DNA from: Brachyspira murdochii
GTDB taxonomy: Bacteria; Spirochaetota; JAAYUW01
DNA: 64,000 bases
Direction: 5' to 3'
NCBI GenBank assembly: GCA_020722965.1
Contig: DYJT01000003.1
Span: 62,001-126,000 of the forward strand
Part shown: positions 9,125 through 18,405 of the stretch, in pieces
Layout: every line of letters starts with the position of its first letter
Position numbering within the stretch: the first letter of the stretch is position 1
Translations under genes and position numbers: made by a program
The notes under the pieces: generated by a model
The model's input: only the letters and a program-made list of their open reading frames with translations
Told to the model about the DNA's origin: nothing
The model's database searches: none

Positions 9125-9144
9125 TTTATTTTTAACAGGCTGTC

Positions 9145-9639
9145 TATGTATTTAAACAAAAAAGAAAATCTTGAACTTATAAATAAAATTAAAAAAAATT
9201 GAGGATAATAAAAAAATAAAGATTAAAACAACTGAAGATCTTTTTTCAAGAAAGGCAATCCTTGTTTATCCTTAATTTGCTATTACTTCATCAGAAGTCG
9301 CATATGAACTTGAAAAAGTATTTTATAAATATGTAAAACCTAAAATTTTAAGATCTGACAACCCAGTAGAATTTACATCAAAATTTTTTGCATCATTTCT
9401 CAAAAAACTTTAGAATATATCATGACAGAATACCTAAAGGATCACCTTATCTAAATGGAATCACAGAGAGATTTAATAAAACATTAAAATATGAACTTTA
9501 TCATGTAGAATATATACTAAATTTTAATGAACTCCTAAAATTGGCAAACAATTATGTCTTGTTCTATAATAATAAAAGACCACATCAAGCATTAAATAAT
9601 AAAACACCTTTTAAAGTTTATTTCAAAAAAAGTCCTTAA
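9145..9639 (+). pseudogene. Broken DDE transposase (rve integrase core, IS481/IS3-like) remnant
   Basis: Frame 3 reads DLFSRKAILVYP, then an in-frame TAA at 9273, then FAITSSEVAYELEKVF and LRSDNPVEFTSKFF, where the aspartate of the DDE triad is expected. At about 9400 the reading moves to another frame and continues GSPYLNGITERFNKTLKYE (the triad glutamate), YNNKRPHQALNNKTPFKVYF, and stops at 9639. One nonsense codon and one frameshift make it inactive. The N-terminal helix-turn-helix part is missing apart from a possible MYLNKKENLELINKIKKN start at 9145. Only the catalytic half survives. Confidence 0.85.
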
Positions 9640-9704
9640 ATTATTTAGATTTCCAAAATCATAATAATTTAAATAAAAATATATTGTAACTACAAACTTA
9701 ATTT

Positions 9705-9722
9705 GGTCCTAAAAAAGGGGGC
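9705..9722. other. Possible right end of the decayed insertion sequence
   Basis: The stretch GGTCCTAAAAAAGGGGGC resembles the outer ends I recall for IS3/IS481-type elements. It lies 65 bases after the transposase remnant. No matching left inverted repeat could be found before 9145, so the boundary is tentative. Confidence 0.3.
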
Positions 9723-9842
9723 ATCTCATTAATTCTAACCTCAACTTTTAAATTAATTTAAATATTGTACCTTGAAAATAACTCGATTTAGTCTAGTGAC
9801 TATTATAAAACAAAACAAAAATTTTTAGTAAAATATATCTAT

Positions 9843-10325
9843 TTACTGTTTATATCCGAATTTTCGTAAAATAGCATGTCTTTCTTCTTTCTTTTTCGTA
9901 TCCTCTAAGCCTATTGGGGTTTGGCCATCGATAACACCCAGTACACCTCTTCCTTCTTGATTTTGAGCGACAATAACAGAAAGGTTATTCGCAGTTGCGC
10001 AAAAGATTGTGCAAACTTCTGGTATTGCCTTTATTGCATTTAAAATCTGAATAGGGTAAATGTTTTTTAATACAATACAAAAAATATGTCCTGCACCAAT
10101 ATTTTTGCAATTTTCAATAGCATAATCAATCGCTTCTTGAGAAGTACCTGTATATCGAATAAGCCTATCTGTCGATGCTTCATTAAAAGCAACTCCAAAT
10201 TCTGCTTCAGGACTAACATTCTTTATGGCTTCATATATATCTTCTACAGATTTGATGAAATGAGTTTGCCCAATTATTATGTTATCATTCTCATCCTTTT
10301 TAATCTTAATTTCTAAAATATCCAT
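9843..10325 (-). CDS. Adenosine-specific kinase family protein (DUF355/PF04008)
   Basis: The 160-residue protein matches the adenosine-specific kinase family along its whole length. Key segments are IGQTHFIKSVEDIYEA, FGVAFNEAS, RYTGTSQEAI, IGAGHIFCIVL, VCTIFCATANNLSVIVAQ and RGVLGVIDGQTP. Archaeal and bacterial structures of this family bind adenosine or AMP, but the physiological role is not established. It is a single gene: the upstream neighbour is 160 bases away across a tandem-repeat region. The start has TTTCCCTCC (minus-strand GGAGGGAAA) in front of it. Cytoplasmic, with no membrane segments. Confidence 0.88.
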   Translation of the reverse strand: MDILEIKIKKDENDNIIIGQTHFIKSVEDIYEAIKNVSPEAEFGVAFNEASTDRLIRYTGTSQEAIDYAIENCKNIGAGHIFCIVLKNIYPIQILNAIKAIPEVCTIFCATANNLSVIVAQNQEGRGVLGVIDGQTPIGLEDTKKKEERHAILRKFGYKQ

Positions 10326-10399
10326 CTTTCCCTCCTATGATAAAATTCGAGCTTTAATTTAAATACAACTAAATTTAGCGAGTAAATTGTTTTTTCAAC

Positions 10400-10488
10400 T
10401 TCCCAAATATTTATAATTTTCCAAATATTTGCGATTTTCCAAACATTTATAATTTCCCAGATATTTACAATTTCTCAAATAATTTCCT
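10400..10488. repeat. Imperfect 18-bp tandem repeat, about five units
   Basis: Units begin at 10400 (17 bases), 10417, 10435, 10453 and 10471. The consensus is TTTCCAAATATTTATAA with a variable third base. The fourth and fifth units differ most (TTTCCCAGATATTTACAA; TTTCTCAAATAATTTCCT). The array ends at the stop codon of the glycoside hydrolase gene and fills its 3' side. Confidence 0.8.
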
Positions 10489-12462
10489 TTACCATACAAG
10501 CTTCATTTTTTCAATAATCTCATAATTGGTTTTTATAACCATTTCGATCATTTCTTTATATGGATTATTTTTACTATCAATCAATCCTCGATTTGCCCTT
10601 CGGCTGAGAGAGTCTATATCCAGCATCTTATACCATGCGGCTCCAATAATATAAGGTTTTGATGTAAGAGTAAGCATGCAGGCATGGTAAGTTTCACCTC
10701 TTTCTTTCTGTGTCATAAGAGCCTGAGACCAACTCCCATCCATAGGCCGATTGTAAGGATCAGGTCCGAATTCGTATAAATTGGAATCCAGAGCAGGGAC
10801 ACTCCATTCTCCAATGATGATAGGCTTACCAGTTTGTTTGTATATCCAATCTAAGATTTCTAATTCCCCTTGATCAAAACCGATATAAAGATTTTCTGGA
10901 TAAATATTAACAGCTATAACATCATACTTACTCCATAAGTCGATTGTCCGATAAAGGCAGATCATATAACCCAGATCGAACCGATTAGAAATCACTAAAT
11001 GGTTGGGATCCAGTTTTTTTACCAGGTTGTAAGTATAATCAATATATTCCTTTGTCATTATTCGCTCAAAAGCGATAAAATCAACAAACAATGGATCGTC
11101 CCATTCTGCTGGTTCTGGTTTATCCAATAAAATATCATTAAAGGAAGTATAATTATAAATACCGAAAGAAGAGGTCCATGATTTATTTAAGTTATTTATC
11201 TCCTTATATTTATCTTTCAAAAACCGAATAAATTCCTGTGAAGAATATTTACCCCAAACATATCTGAAAAGCGAACCTAAGTCTAATTCATTATCTATAA
11301 ACCATCCAACAAACCATGGTTTATCCCTGTATTGGTTGATAATTGCCCTAGCTTTTTTATAGGCATCCTGCCTCCATAAAGGATTAAAGGGATCGGGGAA
11401 ATAATGTCCAGATTTGTTTTTCTCTTTTCCTCTTTTGTCTTTTGCATAATATTTTTTATCTTCTCCCATATTTGATAATTCAAGGACATGAAACATGGGC
11501 ATATATTTAGCCCCTTTAGTAAATTTTTCATCTGTAATTTTTGCATATATTTCTGCTGTCCATCCTGCCAGAAAGTTAAATCCCCATTTTTCAAGCAGTT
11601 CATATTGATTTAGTGCATATCCCTTTTGGTCTTTTTCATATTCATTATCAAACCATTCTTTTAGTTTTATATTACCATTTTTCCCTTTCCCCGGGACTTC
11701 TCCCACGGTAGCTATAGCCCATGTGGCTCTACCCGTTGGATCTACAAGCCACCAACGTTTTTCATCTTCCAAAACCTGGAAATTACCGGTTCCCTTAAAA
11801 GAATTTAAAGAGGCATTACCAACAGGTTGAGCTAACGGCATCTTTCTCCATTTCTGATATTCTTCGATTTCTGTTTGATTTGCCTCATTAAGCTTAAGAT
11901 CATCTATAAAAACAGAACCTTCTGTACGCATCCATAAACAAAATTCAAGATCTACACTTGTGGCATCAGGGGGGATGCTCTCAAGTAACCAATATATATG
12001 TGTCCATTTATCAGTTGTCGAAAGTATTTTTTTGTAAACAAGGGATTTGTCATGTTGTCTGAAAATTTTAAATCGAATTATCAGTGGTTTTGGATATTCA
12101 TGCAAATCTTTCATTTTATACCAGAAAGACAAAATGTATTTCTTATCAGGCTTAATGGAAATAGGTTTTGCCGTTTTGAAGCCAGTCAATTCCCATGGCT
12201 CAGTCCAGACCCTTCCAATTTCCATCGAATATTTACCAGAATGAGCTGTCTTACCAGATGCTCTAACATAGTAGATCTTGGTACCTTCAGGAATTTTTTG
12301 TAACCATCCGACTGGAAAACCTTTATTTAATTCCTCAAAACCAGGATTTAATAAAATGTTCCCCGAAATTTCAGTTGCATCTTGAAAGCTAAAAAAAAGA
12401 ATTAACATATAAAAATATATTAAATATTTGATATATACATTAGATTTCTTTTTTTTATTCAT
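10489..12462 (-). CDS. Secreted clan-A glycoside hydrolase with N-terminal carbohydrate-binding module (agarase/GH42-like)
   Basis: This 657-residue protein has a basic, hydrophobic signal region (residues 1-28). A jelly-roll module follows (NPGFEELNKGFPVGW to GSVFIDDLKLNE, about 35-190), like carbohydrate-binding modules of the CBM4/9/22 type. The catalytic domain starts WWLVDPTGRATWAIATVG. GWFIDNELDLG provides the Asn-Glu acid/base (Glu about 391) and PIIIGEWSVPALDS the nucleophile (Glu about 551) of a TIM-barrel retaining hydrolase. The general design resembles beta-agarases and GH42-like enzymes, but the substrate is unknown. Two counted 60-base lines (10741 and 12181) are 28/60 G+C against 9/60 in the adjoining TPR gene, suggesting acquisition. 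It overlaps the TPR gene by 8 bases. Confidence 0.8.
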   Translation of the reverse strand: MNKKKKSNVYIKYLIYFYMLILFFSFQDATEISGNILLNPGFEELNKGFPVGWLQKIPEGTKIYYVRASGKTAHSGKYSMEIGRVWTEPWELTGFKTAKPISIKPDKKYILSFWYKMKDLHEYPKPLIIRFKIFRQHDKSLVYKKILSTTDKWTHIYWLLESIPPDATSVDLEFCLWMRTEGSVFIDDLKLNEANQTEIEEYQKWRKMPLAQPVGNASLNSFKGTGNFQVLEDEKRWWLVDPTGRATWAIATVGEVPGKGKNGNIKLKEWFDNEYEKDQKGYALNQYELLEKWGFNFLAGWTAEIYAKITDEKFTKGAKYMPMFHVLELSNMGEDKKYYAKDKRGKEKNKSGHYFPDPFNPLWRQDAYKKARAIINQYRDKPWFVGWFIDNELDLGSLFRYVWGKYSSQEFIRFLKDKYKEINNLNKSWTSSFGIYNYTSFNDILLDKPEPAEWDDPLFVDFIAFERIMTKEYIDYTYNLVKKLDPNHLVISNRFDLGYMICLYRTIDLWSKYDVIAVNIYPENLYIGFDQGELEILDWIYKQTGKPIIIGEWSVPALDSNLYEFGPDPYNRPMDGSWSQALMTQKERGETYHACMLTLTSKPYIIGAAWYKMLDIDSLSRRANRGLIDSKNNPYKEMIEMVIKTNYEIIEKMKLVW

Positions 12463-13600
12463 AGATTACCTTTATATTTTTTATTTCAATTTTAATTTTT
12501 GGTTCATCACTATCTAAAACCTTTAAGATTTTACCAAATATCTCTACCTGCTGTTTAACAAAAAGAGGAAATGGTTTTGGCAAGACACAGAGACTTATCC
12601 CATCTATATAAATAGGATTTTTTGAATAAACCATTACTGAAAAGTTTAAATCATCCAGTAATTCATAAACAATTGCTTTCCATTGGACAAAAAGATTTAA
12701 ATAAAGTAAAGGATTTTGAATAACTTCATTATATTGAGGGTTAAATGTTAATTTGTTAATAAGGGGTTCTGATAAAAGGTATTCAAGATTTTCCGCCTTC
12801 TGTTTATATTTTTCTTCAGCATTTGAATAGATAATCTTATTAAGCAAAAGTCTTGAATTGTTATAATCAAACTGCGAAATATATTTTTTCGCCAGATTGA
12901 TATCTTTTTCAATCTGTTTTTTATTATCATATAAATATAAAGTTGTAACCTCAATATTTGATTTATTTGTATTATTTTTTTGATCAATCTTTAATTCAGA
13001 TACTTTATCAGATTTTTCAAGATTGAAAATTATAAATAAAGAAAAAATTAGCGTAATAACAATCAATAAACTTATTATTACAAAAATTTTTTTTCTGTTA
13101 TTATTTTTAATATTATTTTGAAAATCCGAAAAGATCTCTTTTACAGAATCCACTTTTGTTATCTTGTTAGAGCTTTTAAAGGTTAAATTAAAATTGCTTA
13201 GTTTCAAAGGCCCGCAGGCTTTGTTATATTTCAAAAATGCTATAAAAGTCTTATTGTCTTTCGCTTTTTTTAATTCAGATAGGATCGATGTAGCAATTTT
13301 ATTCCCTTCTTTTGATAATTTAAGCCAATCTGTAAGAGCCTTTTCTATAAAACCCATCTTTGCATAACAATATGCTCTAAGCAATCTATATTTTTCAGAA
13401 TTTATTGAAAGATACTTTCTATAAACAACTAGTGCATCTTCATATTTTCTTTGCTCAATCAAAGAATAACCATAATAAATAACTATATTTTCATCAAACG
13501 GAAATGTTTTTAATAAATTAGAAAGTATGTTTTCGGCTTTTTGAAATTGTTTTTGACTCAGATATTTTATTGCTAAATTTAATGATGACTTTTCAACCAT
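12455..13600 (-). CDS. TPR protein with a single membrane segment
   Basis: This 381-residue protein has N-terminal tetratricopeptide-like helices (LAIKYLSQKQFQKAENILSN, YYGYSLIEQRKYEDALVVYRKY, residues 8-110). A lysine-rich stretch and one transmembrane helix near 170-195 (IFVIISLLIVITLIFSLFII) follow, then a C-terminal domain of about 185 residues with no recognised family. GGAAAGGG directly precedes the ATG. It starts 9 bases after the EF-P stop and overlaps the glycoside hydrolase start by 8 bases. Probably an inner-membrane scaffold whose C-terminal part faces the periplasm; function unknown. Confidence 0.75.
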   Translation of the reverse strand: MVEKSSLNLAIKYLSQKQFQKAENILSNLLKTFPFDENIVIYYGYSLIEQRKYEDALVVYRKYLSINSEKYRLLRAYCYAKMGFIEKALTDWLKLSKEGNKIATSILSELKKAKDNKTFIAFLKYNKACGPLKLSNFNLTFKSSNKITKVDSVKEIFSDFQNNIKNNNRKKIFVIISLLIVITLIFSLFIIFNLEKSDKVSELKIDQKNNTNKSNIEVTTLYLYDNKKQIEKDINLAKKYISQFDYNNSRLLLNKIIYSNAEEKYKQKAENLEYLLSEPLINKLTFNPQYNEVIQNPLLYLNLFVQWKAIVYELLDDLNFSVMVYSKNPIYIDGISLCVLPKPFPLFVKQQVEIFGKILKVLDSDEPKIKIEIKNIKVIYE

Positions 13601-13609
13601 CCCTTTCCT

Positions 13610-14173
13610 TTAAATTGATGCCCTTTCAACATAAGTACCATCTCGAGTATCAATTTTAAGGATATCACCTATTTTAATGAAAAGAGGAACACTTACTTTT
13701 AAGCCAGTCTCAAGAATAGCTGGTTTGGAACCACCGGAAACTGTATCTCCTTTTAATCCTGGTTCTGTTTCAACAACTTTAAGGTTTATAAATGTTGGAG
13801 GGTAGACAAAAATAGGTTTATCATCTATATATTCGATCTCAACCTGAAATCCCTCTTTAAGATAGTAGACATTATCTTCTAAATCTTCTACATGTATTTG
13901 TACCTGTTCATAGTTTTCATTATCCATAAAAGTATAAAAGTCATTGTCTTTATATAGAAATTCGGCTTTTCTCCTAAAAACAGGAACATCATCAAATTTT
14001 TCTTCTGGATTAAAGGTATATTCAAAGATATTCCCCTTTTTTAGGTTTTTAAGCTTAACTCTTACAATTGCATTCCCTTTACCTGGTTTATGATGATGAT
14101 AATCAACCACGATATGGTAATCTCCGTTATAATTAATAACCTGCCCCTTTCTTAAATCATTAGCTAAAATCAT
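13610..14173 (-). CDS. efp: Elongation factor P
   Basis: The 187-residue protein has the three-domain EF-P layout. Domain I carries the loop HHKPGKGNAIVRVK with Lys32 at the position that receives the post-translational extension in other bacteria. Domains II and III include YIDDKPIFVYPPTFINLKV, VETEPGLKGDT and SVPLFIKIGDILKIDTRDGTYVER. EF-P binds ribosomes stalled at consecutive prolines and promotes peptide bond formation. A GGAG is spaced normally before the ATG. The downstream TPR gene follows after 9 bases. The modifying enzyme is not encoded in the window, so the type of Lys32 modification is unknown. Confidence 0.97.
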   Translation of the reverse strand: MILANDLRKGQVINYNGDYHIVVDYHHHKPGKGNAIVRVKLKNLKKGNIFEYTFNPEEKFDDVPVFRRKAEFLYKDNDFYTFMDNENYEQVQIHVEDLEDNVYYLKEGFQVEIEYIDDKPIFVYPPTFINLKVVETEPGLKGDTVSGGSKPAILETGLKVSVPLFIKIGDILKIDTRDGTYVERASI

Positions 14174-14311
14174 TTGTATCTCCTTTTAATTTTGTTTACA
14201 TCTTGTTTATATTTTATAAAAAAGTTATGATAAGAGAGATTAACAACAAAAAGTAATTTTGCAATATCATATAGTTTAACAATAATAAAAAATTTAAATT
14301 AAAAAATTAAA

Positions 14312-16021
14312 TTAAAAAAAACCTGGTTGACTAAAACTGATTGTTATTGCAATTTGCTGAGATACTCCACCAAATCTAGGATGTTTAATTGTCAAAAATA
14401 TCGTCATAATTTTTTTTTGTGAATTAATATAATAGGATAGTATCTTTATTAAATCTCCTTGATATATCCCATAAAAAAGCGAAATTTCTGGGTTAAACAA
14501 CTTTTCTATTTTATAAAATTCTCCATCCTTAATTAGTTTGGAATCAAATATAATGGTCAAACAATTATTCAAATCATCGTTTGTGACGGAAAAATGCATT
14601 GGATATTTTGGTCTTCTTCCTGTAATCAGGAAAATTGTTTTATCCTTATAAATTATTGGTACAAACGAAGAAACAGGTAAAGAAGATATATAGTCTTGAA
14701 TTAAAAAGTAATAGTCTTTAGTTTTTATATCGATATTTTCAGAATAATAAAATTTGAAATCTTGAAAATTATTAATAGGAATTTTAGACATTAGTGAATA
14801 ATTTAAATTTCCTTTAACCTGATATAATAAATTATTATCATAAAAATAAAATCCGAGCCAGCTTCTTTGAACTTCGGTATTTAAATATAAATTTGATAAA
14901 ACATCCAGGAAAAAAGTCAATGGTAAGATAAAATTTAAATTTTGTGAATTTAAGATAGAAGCAAAGGCTATTCCAACGAGTTCAAAATTTGTTTTAAATG
15001 CTGGACCTCCAGAATTTCCAGGATTAAGTGGCGTATCTACTTGAATCACCTTACCTATTTGTAAAAATTGTCTATCAAGATTGGAAACAATCCCCTTTGT
15101 ATTAGAAAAACTTAATCCATATGGATTACCTGATGCGACAATTTCATCACCTATTTTTAATGAATCAGCAAGTTTGAAATATTTAAAATCTTCATTTTTA
15201 AATTTAATTTCCAGAATTGCCAGATCCATTATCTCATCAAATAGCATTATTGATGCTGGGAAAGCCATTGAATTAACCTTAACAGACAAAATATACCTTT
15301 TCCCTTCGGTGTTTACAACATGATAGTTGGTAATAATCTTATCGCTATCTATAAAGAAACCTGTTCCTATTGAAATATCTGGAATAGATTGGCCATTTTC
15401 AATTTTTACCCCTCTATCTGATATTATCATAGCGGTATTTTTATAGACATCTTCATAGGATGAGATAAATTGATTATCATTAAATTTTTTTTCTTTTAAT
15501 ACAATGAGTTCATCTTTAAAATATGGGAAAATTTTCATTAAATAATTTAAATATGAATTGAATAGATAATAGTTCTCAATCTTGTTTAATCTATCAATAA
15601 GATATGATAAAGAATCTTCAATTAATTGATCTTTTAAATCTTTATAATCTTTTTGATTTTTATTAATTACAAAAAAATAAAAAAGAGAATAATTATTTAA
15701 AAATTTAGTAATTTCCCAAATGGTTGTGTTTTCATTTAAATTCTTGATTAAACTTTCTTTTAAATATTCTAACATCATCATGTTCAGTTTGTTGATAAAT
15801 ATAGAATCATCAGAGTTCTGGAAAAAAATATAATATCTCATTATTTTATCAAAATCTTTAAATTTAAATATTTCATCTATTTCTGAAGAAGTTGGATTTA
15901 CACTGTAGGTTTTAATAATTTGATCATTAGATTTACATGAAACAAAATTAAAAATAAAAAAAATCATGAAAATATAGACAAAAATTAGCCTTCTGAATTT
16001 AACTTTTTTTAACTTCATCAA
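14312..16021 (-). CDS. Lipoprotein with S1C/HtrA-like trypsin domain
   Basis: This 569-residue protein has an N-terminal hydrophobic segment ending FNFVSC, a lipobox with the lipidated cysteine near residue 29. A helical region (30-190) is followed by a chymotrypsin-fold protease domain with NYHVV (His about 235), MDLAIL (Asp) and LNPGNSGGPA (Ser), a complete triad. No PDZ domain follows; instead there is a C-terminal region of about 190 residues without recognised family. It differs from classical DegP in being lipidated, having a long N-terminal extension and lacking PDZ. It should sit on the periplasmic face of a membrane. Monocistronic by spacing. Confidence 0.85.
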   Translation of the reverse strand: MMKLKKVKFRRLIFVYIFMIFFIFNFVSCKSNDQIIKTYSVNPTSSEIDEIFKFKDFDKIMRYYIFFQNSDDSIFINKLNMMMLEYLKESLIKNLNENTTIWEITKFLNNYSLFYFFVINKNQKDYKDLKDQLIEDSLSYLIDRLNKIENYYLFNSYLNYLMKIFPYFKDELIVLKEKKFNDNQFISSYEDVYKNTAMIISDRGVKIENGQSIPDISIGTGFFIDSDKIITNYHVVNTEGKRYILSVKVNSMAFPASIMLFDEIMDLAILEIKFKNEDFKYFKLADSLKIGDEIVASGNPYGLSFSNTKGIVSNLDRQFLQIGKVIQVDTPLNPGNSGGPAFKTNFELVGIAFASILNSQNLNFILPLTFFLDVLSNLYLNTEVQRSWLGFYFYDNNLLYQVKGNLNYSLMSKIPINNFQDFKFYYSENIDIKTKDYYFLIQDYISSLPVSSFVPIIYKDKTIFLITGRRPKYPMHFSVTNDDLNNCLTIIFDSKLIKDGEFYKIEKLFNPEISLFYGIYQGDLIKILSYYINSQKKIMTIFLTIKHPRFGGVSQQIAITISFSQPGFF

Positions 16022-16184
16022 AACCTCTTAAAACATATATTTTTTTAATATATCTAATAAATAGCAGTATAATGATAAAAAGCAAGAATTGAAATGATTG
16101 ACATTGTTTATATTTTATGCAAATTTGTTTAGTAAGTTAGTTAGAAATTTTTAAATTTTTTCATTGAAATAACTTGGAGGAATT

Positions 16185-18278
16185 ATGAGTATTGTTTCAT
16201 CTGCTTCTAATGTTAGAAATATCATCTTTCTCGGTCATACTGGCTCTGGAAAAACGATGGCCCTGGAATCCATTCTCTTTCAATTAAAGATGATTAAAGA
16301 AAAAGGTTCCATTGATAAAGGTACAACTGTTTCAGATTTTGATGAAGAAGAAAAAAATAGAAAAATATCTTTAAAAAGCTCAATTGCTGCCGTAAAATTT
16401 CAAGATTATAAATACAATTTTATCGATGCACCAGGTTCTGCCGATTTTGTTGGTGAAGTCAGATCAGCTATTCAAGTTGTTGATGGAGCAATAATTGTTA
16501 TAGATTCTGAATCAGGTGTTCAGATTGAAACTGTTAAACATTGGAAACTTTGCGAAGATAAAGAAATTCCAAGAATGTTTTTTATAAATAAGATGGATAA
16601 AGAAAATGCCAACTACGAAAAAGTTCTGGCAAATCTTCAAGAAAGTTTTTCCAGGACAATTATACCTATAGTTATTCCAATTATAGAAAATAAGAAGACA
16701 ATAGGATATATAGATATTATCCATAAAAAAGCCTATTTAAAAGATAATAATTCATATAAAGAAACATCTATTCCAGACAATAAATTAGATGAAGTCAATA
16801 AAATTTATGAAAAATTAATGGAGGCTGTAGCTGAAGGTGAAGATTGCTATATTGAAAAAGTTCTTTCTGGCGAAAGTTTAACAGATAATGAGATGATGGA
16901 TGGATTTTCAAAAACAGTTAGCAAATGTAAGTTTATTCCTGTAATCGCTGGATCTGCCTTTGAAAATGGTGGAATTCAGAGTTTGCTAAACATCATTTAT
17001 AAGGCTTTCCCACCTTATATATCTAAAAAATCATTCAATGCTTTATCTACAGCAGATAGATCAAAAGTGACAGTAGATATATCTTCTACAGGCAATTTTA
17101 TTGGATTTTGCTTTAAAACGGTAATAGATCAATTCAACGGTAAATTATCATTCATTAGAGTATTAAATGGTGAACTAAAAAAGGATGATGAAGTATTGAT
17201 TGTAGAGAAAAATAACAAATTTAAAATCACAAAGATTTTGCAACCTTTTGCCAATAAAATAGAAGAAATCGATAGAGGAGTAACAGGGGATATTATAATA
17301 CTTCAAAAAATAGATGATATTAACACAACCTTTACCCTTGGAAGTAAAGATATTACCTATACTTATGATTTTGACAAATTACCTCAACCTATTTATTCTG
17401 TCGCAATAAACGCAAAAGATAAAAACACAGAAGACAAATTAATTTCAGCTCTTCATAAATTTAGTGAAGAAGATTCAACTTTAATCATCAAATATGATCC
17501 TGAAACAAAACAGAATGTGCTTTCTGGAATGGGTGAACTTCATCTTGAAGTATATTTTTCTAAGATAAGAAAACAGTTAAAATTAGATTTTGAAACCTCT
17601 ATTCCAAGAATTAACTACAAAGAAACAATTACAAAACAAGTCGATGCAAGATATAAGCATAAAAAACAATCTGGTGGTCATGGACAGTATGGTGAAGTTG
17701 CTATAAAGGTTTCCCCAAATAAAAGAGGTGAAGGTTTTAAATTTATAAATTCAATTGTCGGTGGAGTTATTCCGAAACAATACATTCCTGGTGTTGAAAA
17801 AGGCTTACTGGAAGGTTTGAATAATGGAGTTTTAGGTAAATTCCCTATTATAGATATAATTGTCGAATTGCATGATGGATCATATCATGAAGTCGATTCT
17901 TCAGAAATGTCATTCAAGATAGCTGCAAGGCAGGCATTAAAAGAGGGGATGACAAAGGGTGATCCGATTTTGCTAGAGCCAATCATGACCCTTTCGGTAT
18001 ATGCCATGGACAAGTATACAGGAGATATAATTTCTGACTTAAATGGGAAAAGGGGAAAGATATTGGGAATGGATCCTATTCCTGGTGGCTTAACTTTAAT
18101 CAAAGCCGAAGTTCCGCATGCTGAACTTTTAAGATATGCAACAGATTTAAAATCCATTACTCAAGGAACAGCTTCTTTTGAATTAGAATTTTCCCATTAC
18201 TCTCCAATTTCAGGAAAACTTGCAGAACAGGTTATTGAGGAAAGGAAGAAATTCATTACTTCAGAAGAAGAAGAATAA
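16185..18278 (+). CDS. fusA: EF-G-like translation GTPase (EF-G2-type paralogue)
   Basis: This 697-residue protein has all five EF-G domains. G1 is GHTGSGKT (17-24), G3 is DAPGSADF (81-88) and G4 is NKMD; domain IV contains KQSGGHGQYGEV and domain V PHAELLRYATDLKSITQG. Two points mark it as an EF-G2-type factor rather than the main translocase. Canonical AHIDAGKTT is replaced by GHTGSGKTM, and the catalytic histidine after DxPG is serine (Ser85). Switch I reads RKIS instead of RGIT. Related EF-G2 proteins in Thermus and mycobacteria have slow or altered GTPase activity. GGAGG lies upstream and a strong terminator follows at 18321. The symbol is at family level. Confidence 0.88.
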   Translation: MSIVSSASNVRNIIFLGHTGSGKTMALESILFQLKMIKEKGSIDKGTTVSDFDEEEKNRKISLKSSIAAVKFQDYKYNFIDAPGSADFVGEVRSAIQVVDGAIIVIDSESGVQIETVKHWKLCEDKEIPRMFFINKMDKENANYEKVLANLQESFSRTIIPIVIPIIENKKTIGYIDIIHKKAYLKDNNSYKETSIPDNKLDEVNKIYEKLMEAVAEGEDCYIEKVLSGESLTDNEMMDGFSKTVSKCKFIPVIAGSAFENGGIQSLLNIIYKAFPPYISKKSFNALSTADRSKVTVDISSTGNFIGFCFKTVIDQFNGKLSFIRVLNGELKKDDEVLIVEKNNKFKITKILQPFANKIEEIDRGVTGDIIILQKIDDINTTFTLGSKDITYTYDFDKLPQPIYSVAINAKDKNTEDKLISALHKFSEEDSTLIIKYDPETKQNVLSGMGELHLEVYFSKIRKQLKLDFETSIPRINYKETITKQVDARYKHKKQSGGHGQYGEVAIKVSPNKRGEGFKFINSIVGGVIPKQYIPGVEKGLLEGLNNGVLGKFPIIDIIVELHDGSYHEVDSSEMSFKIAARQALKEGMTKGDPILLEPIMTLSVYAMDKYTGDIISDLNGKRGKILGMDPIPGGLTLIKAEVPHAELLRYATDLKSITQGTASFELEFSHYSPISGKLAEQVIEERKKFITSEEEE

Positions 18279-18320
18279 AAATATTGGTTTTTTAATTTTT
18301 TAATATTTTGAATAAGTAAT

Positions 18321-18349
18321 AAAAAAGCAGCTAACATGCTGCTTTTTTT
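18321..18349. terminator. Terminator after the EF-G-like gene (could work in both directions)
   Basis: An 11-bp stem, AAAAAAGCAGC with GCTGCTTTTTT, has a 6-base loop (TAACAT) and seven T on the plus-strand side. The A-run on the other side would give a U-run for minus-strand transcripts as well. It lies about 45 bases after the stop codon. Confidence 0.88.
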
Positions 18350-18405
18350 AAAAAATTTTAGTATATTTAAATTTTAAATATTTTGCTAGTATTATAGGAA
18401 AACTG

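Noticed and set aside
16099-16130. TTGACA as a possible -35 box before the EF-G-like gene
   Set aside because: No acceptable -10 hexamer lies at 16-18 bases.
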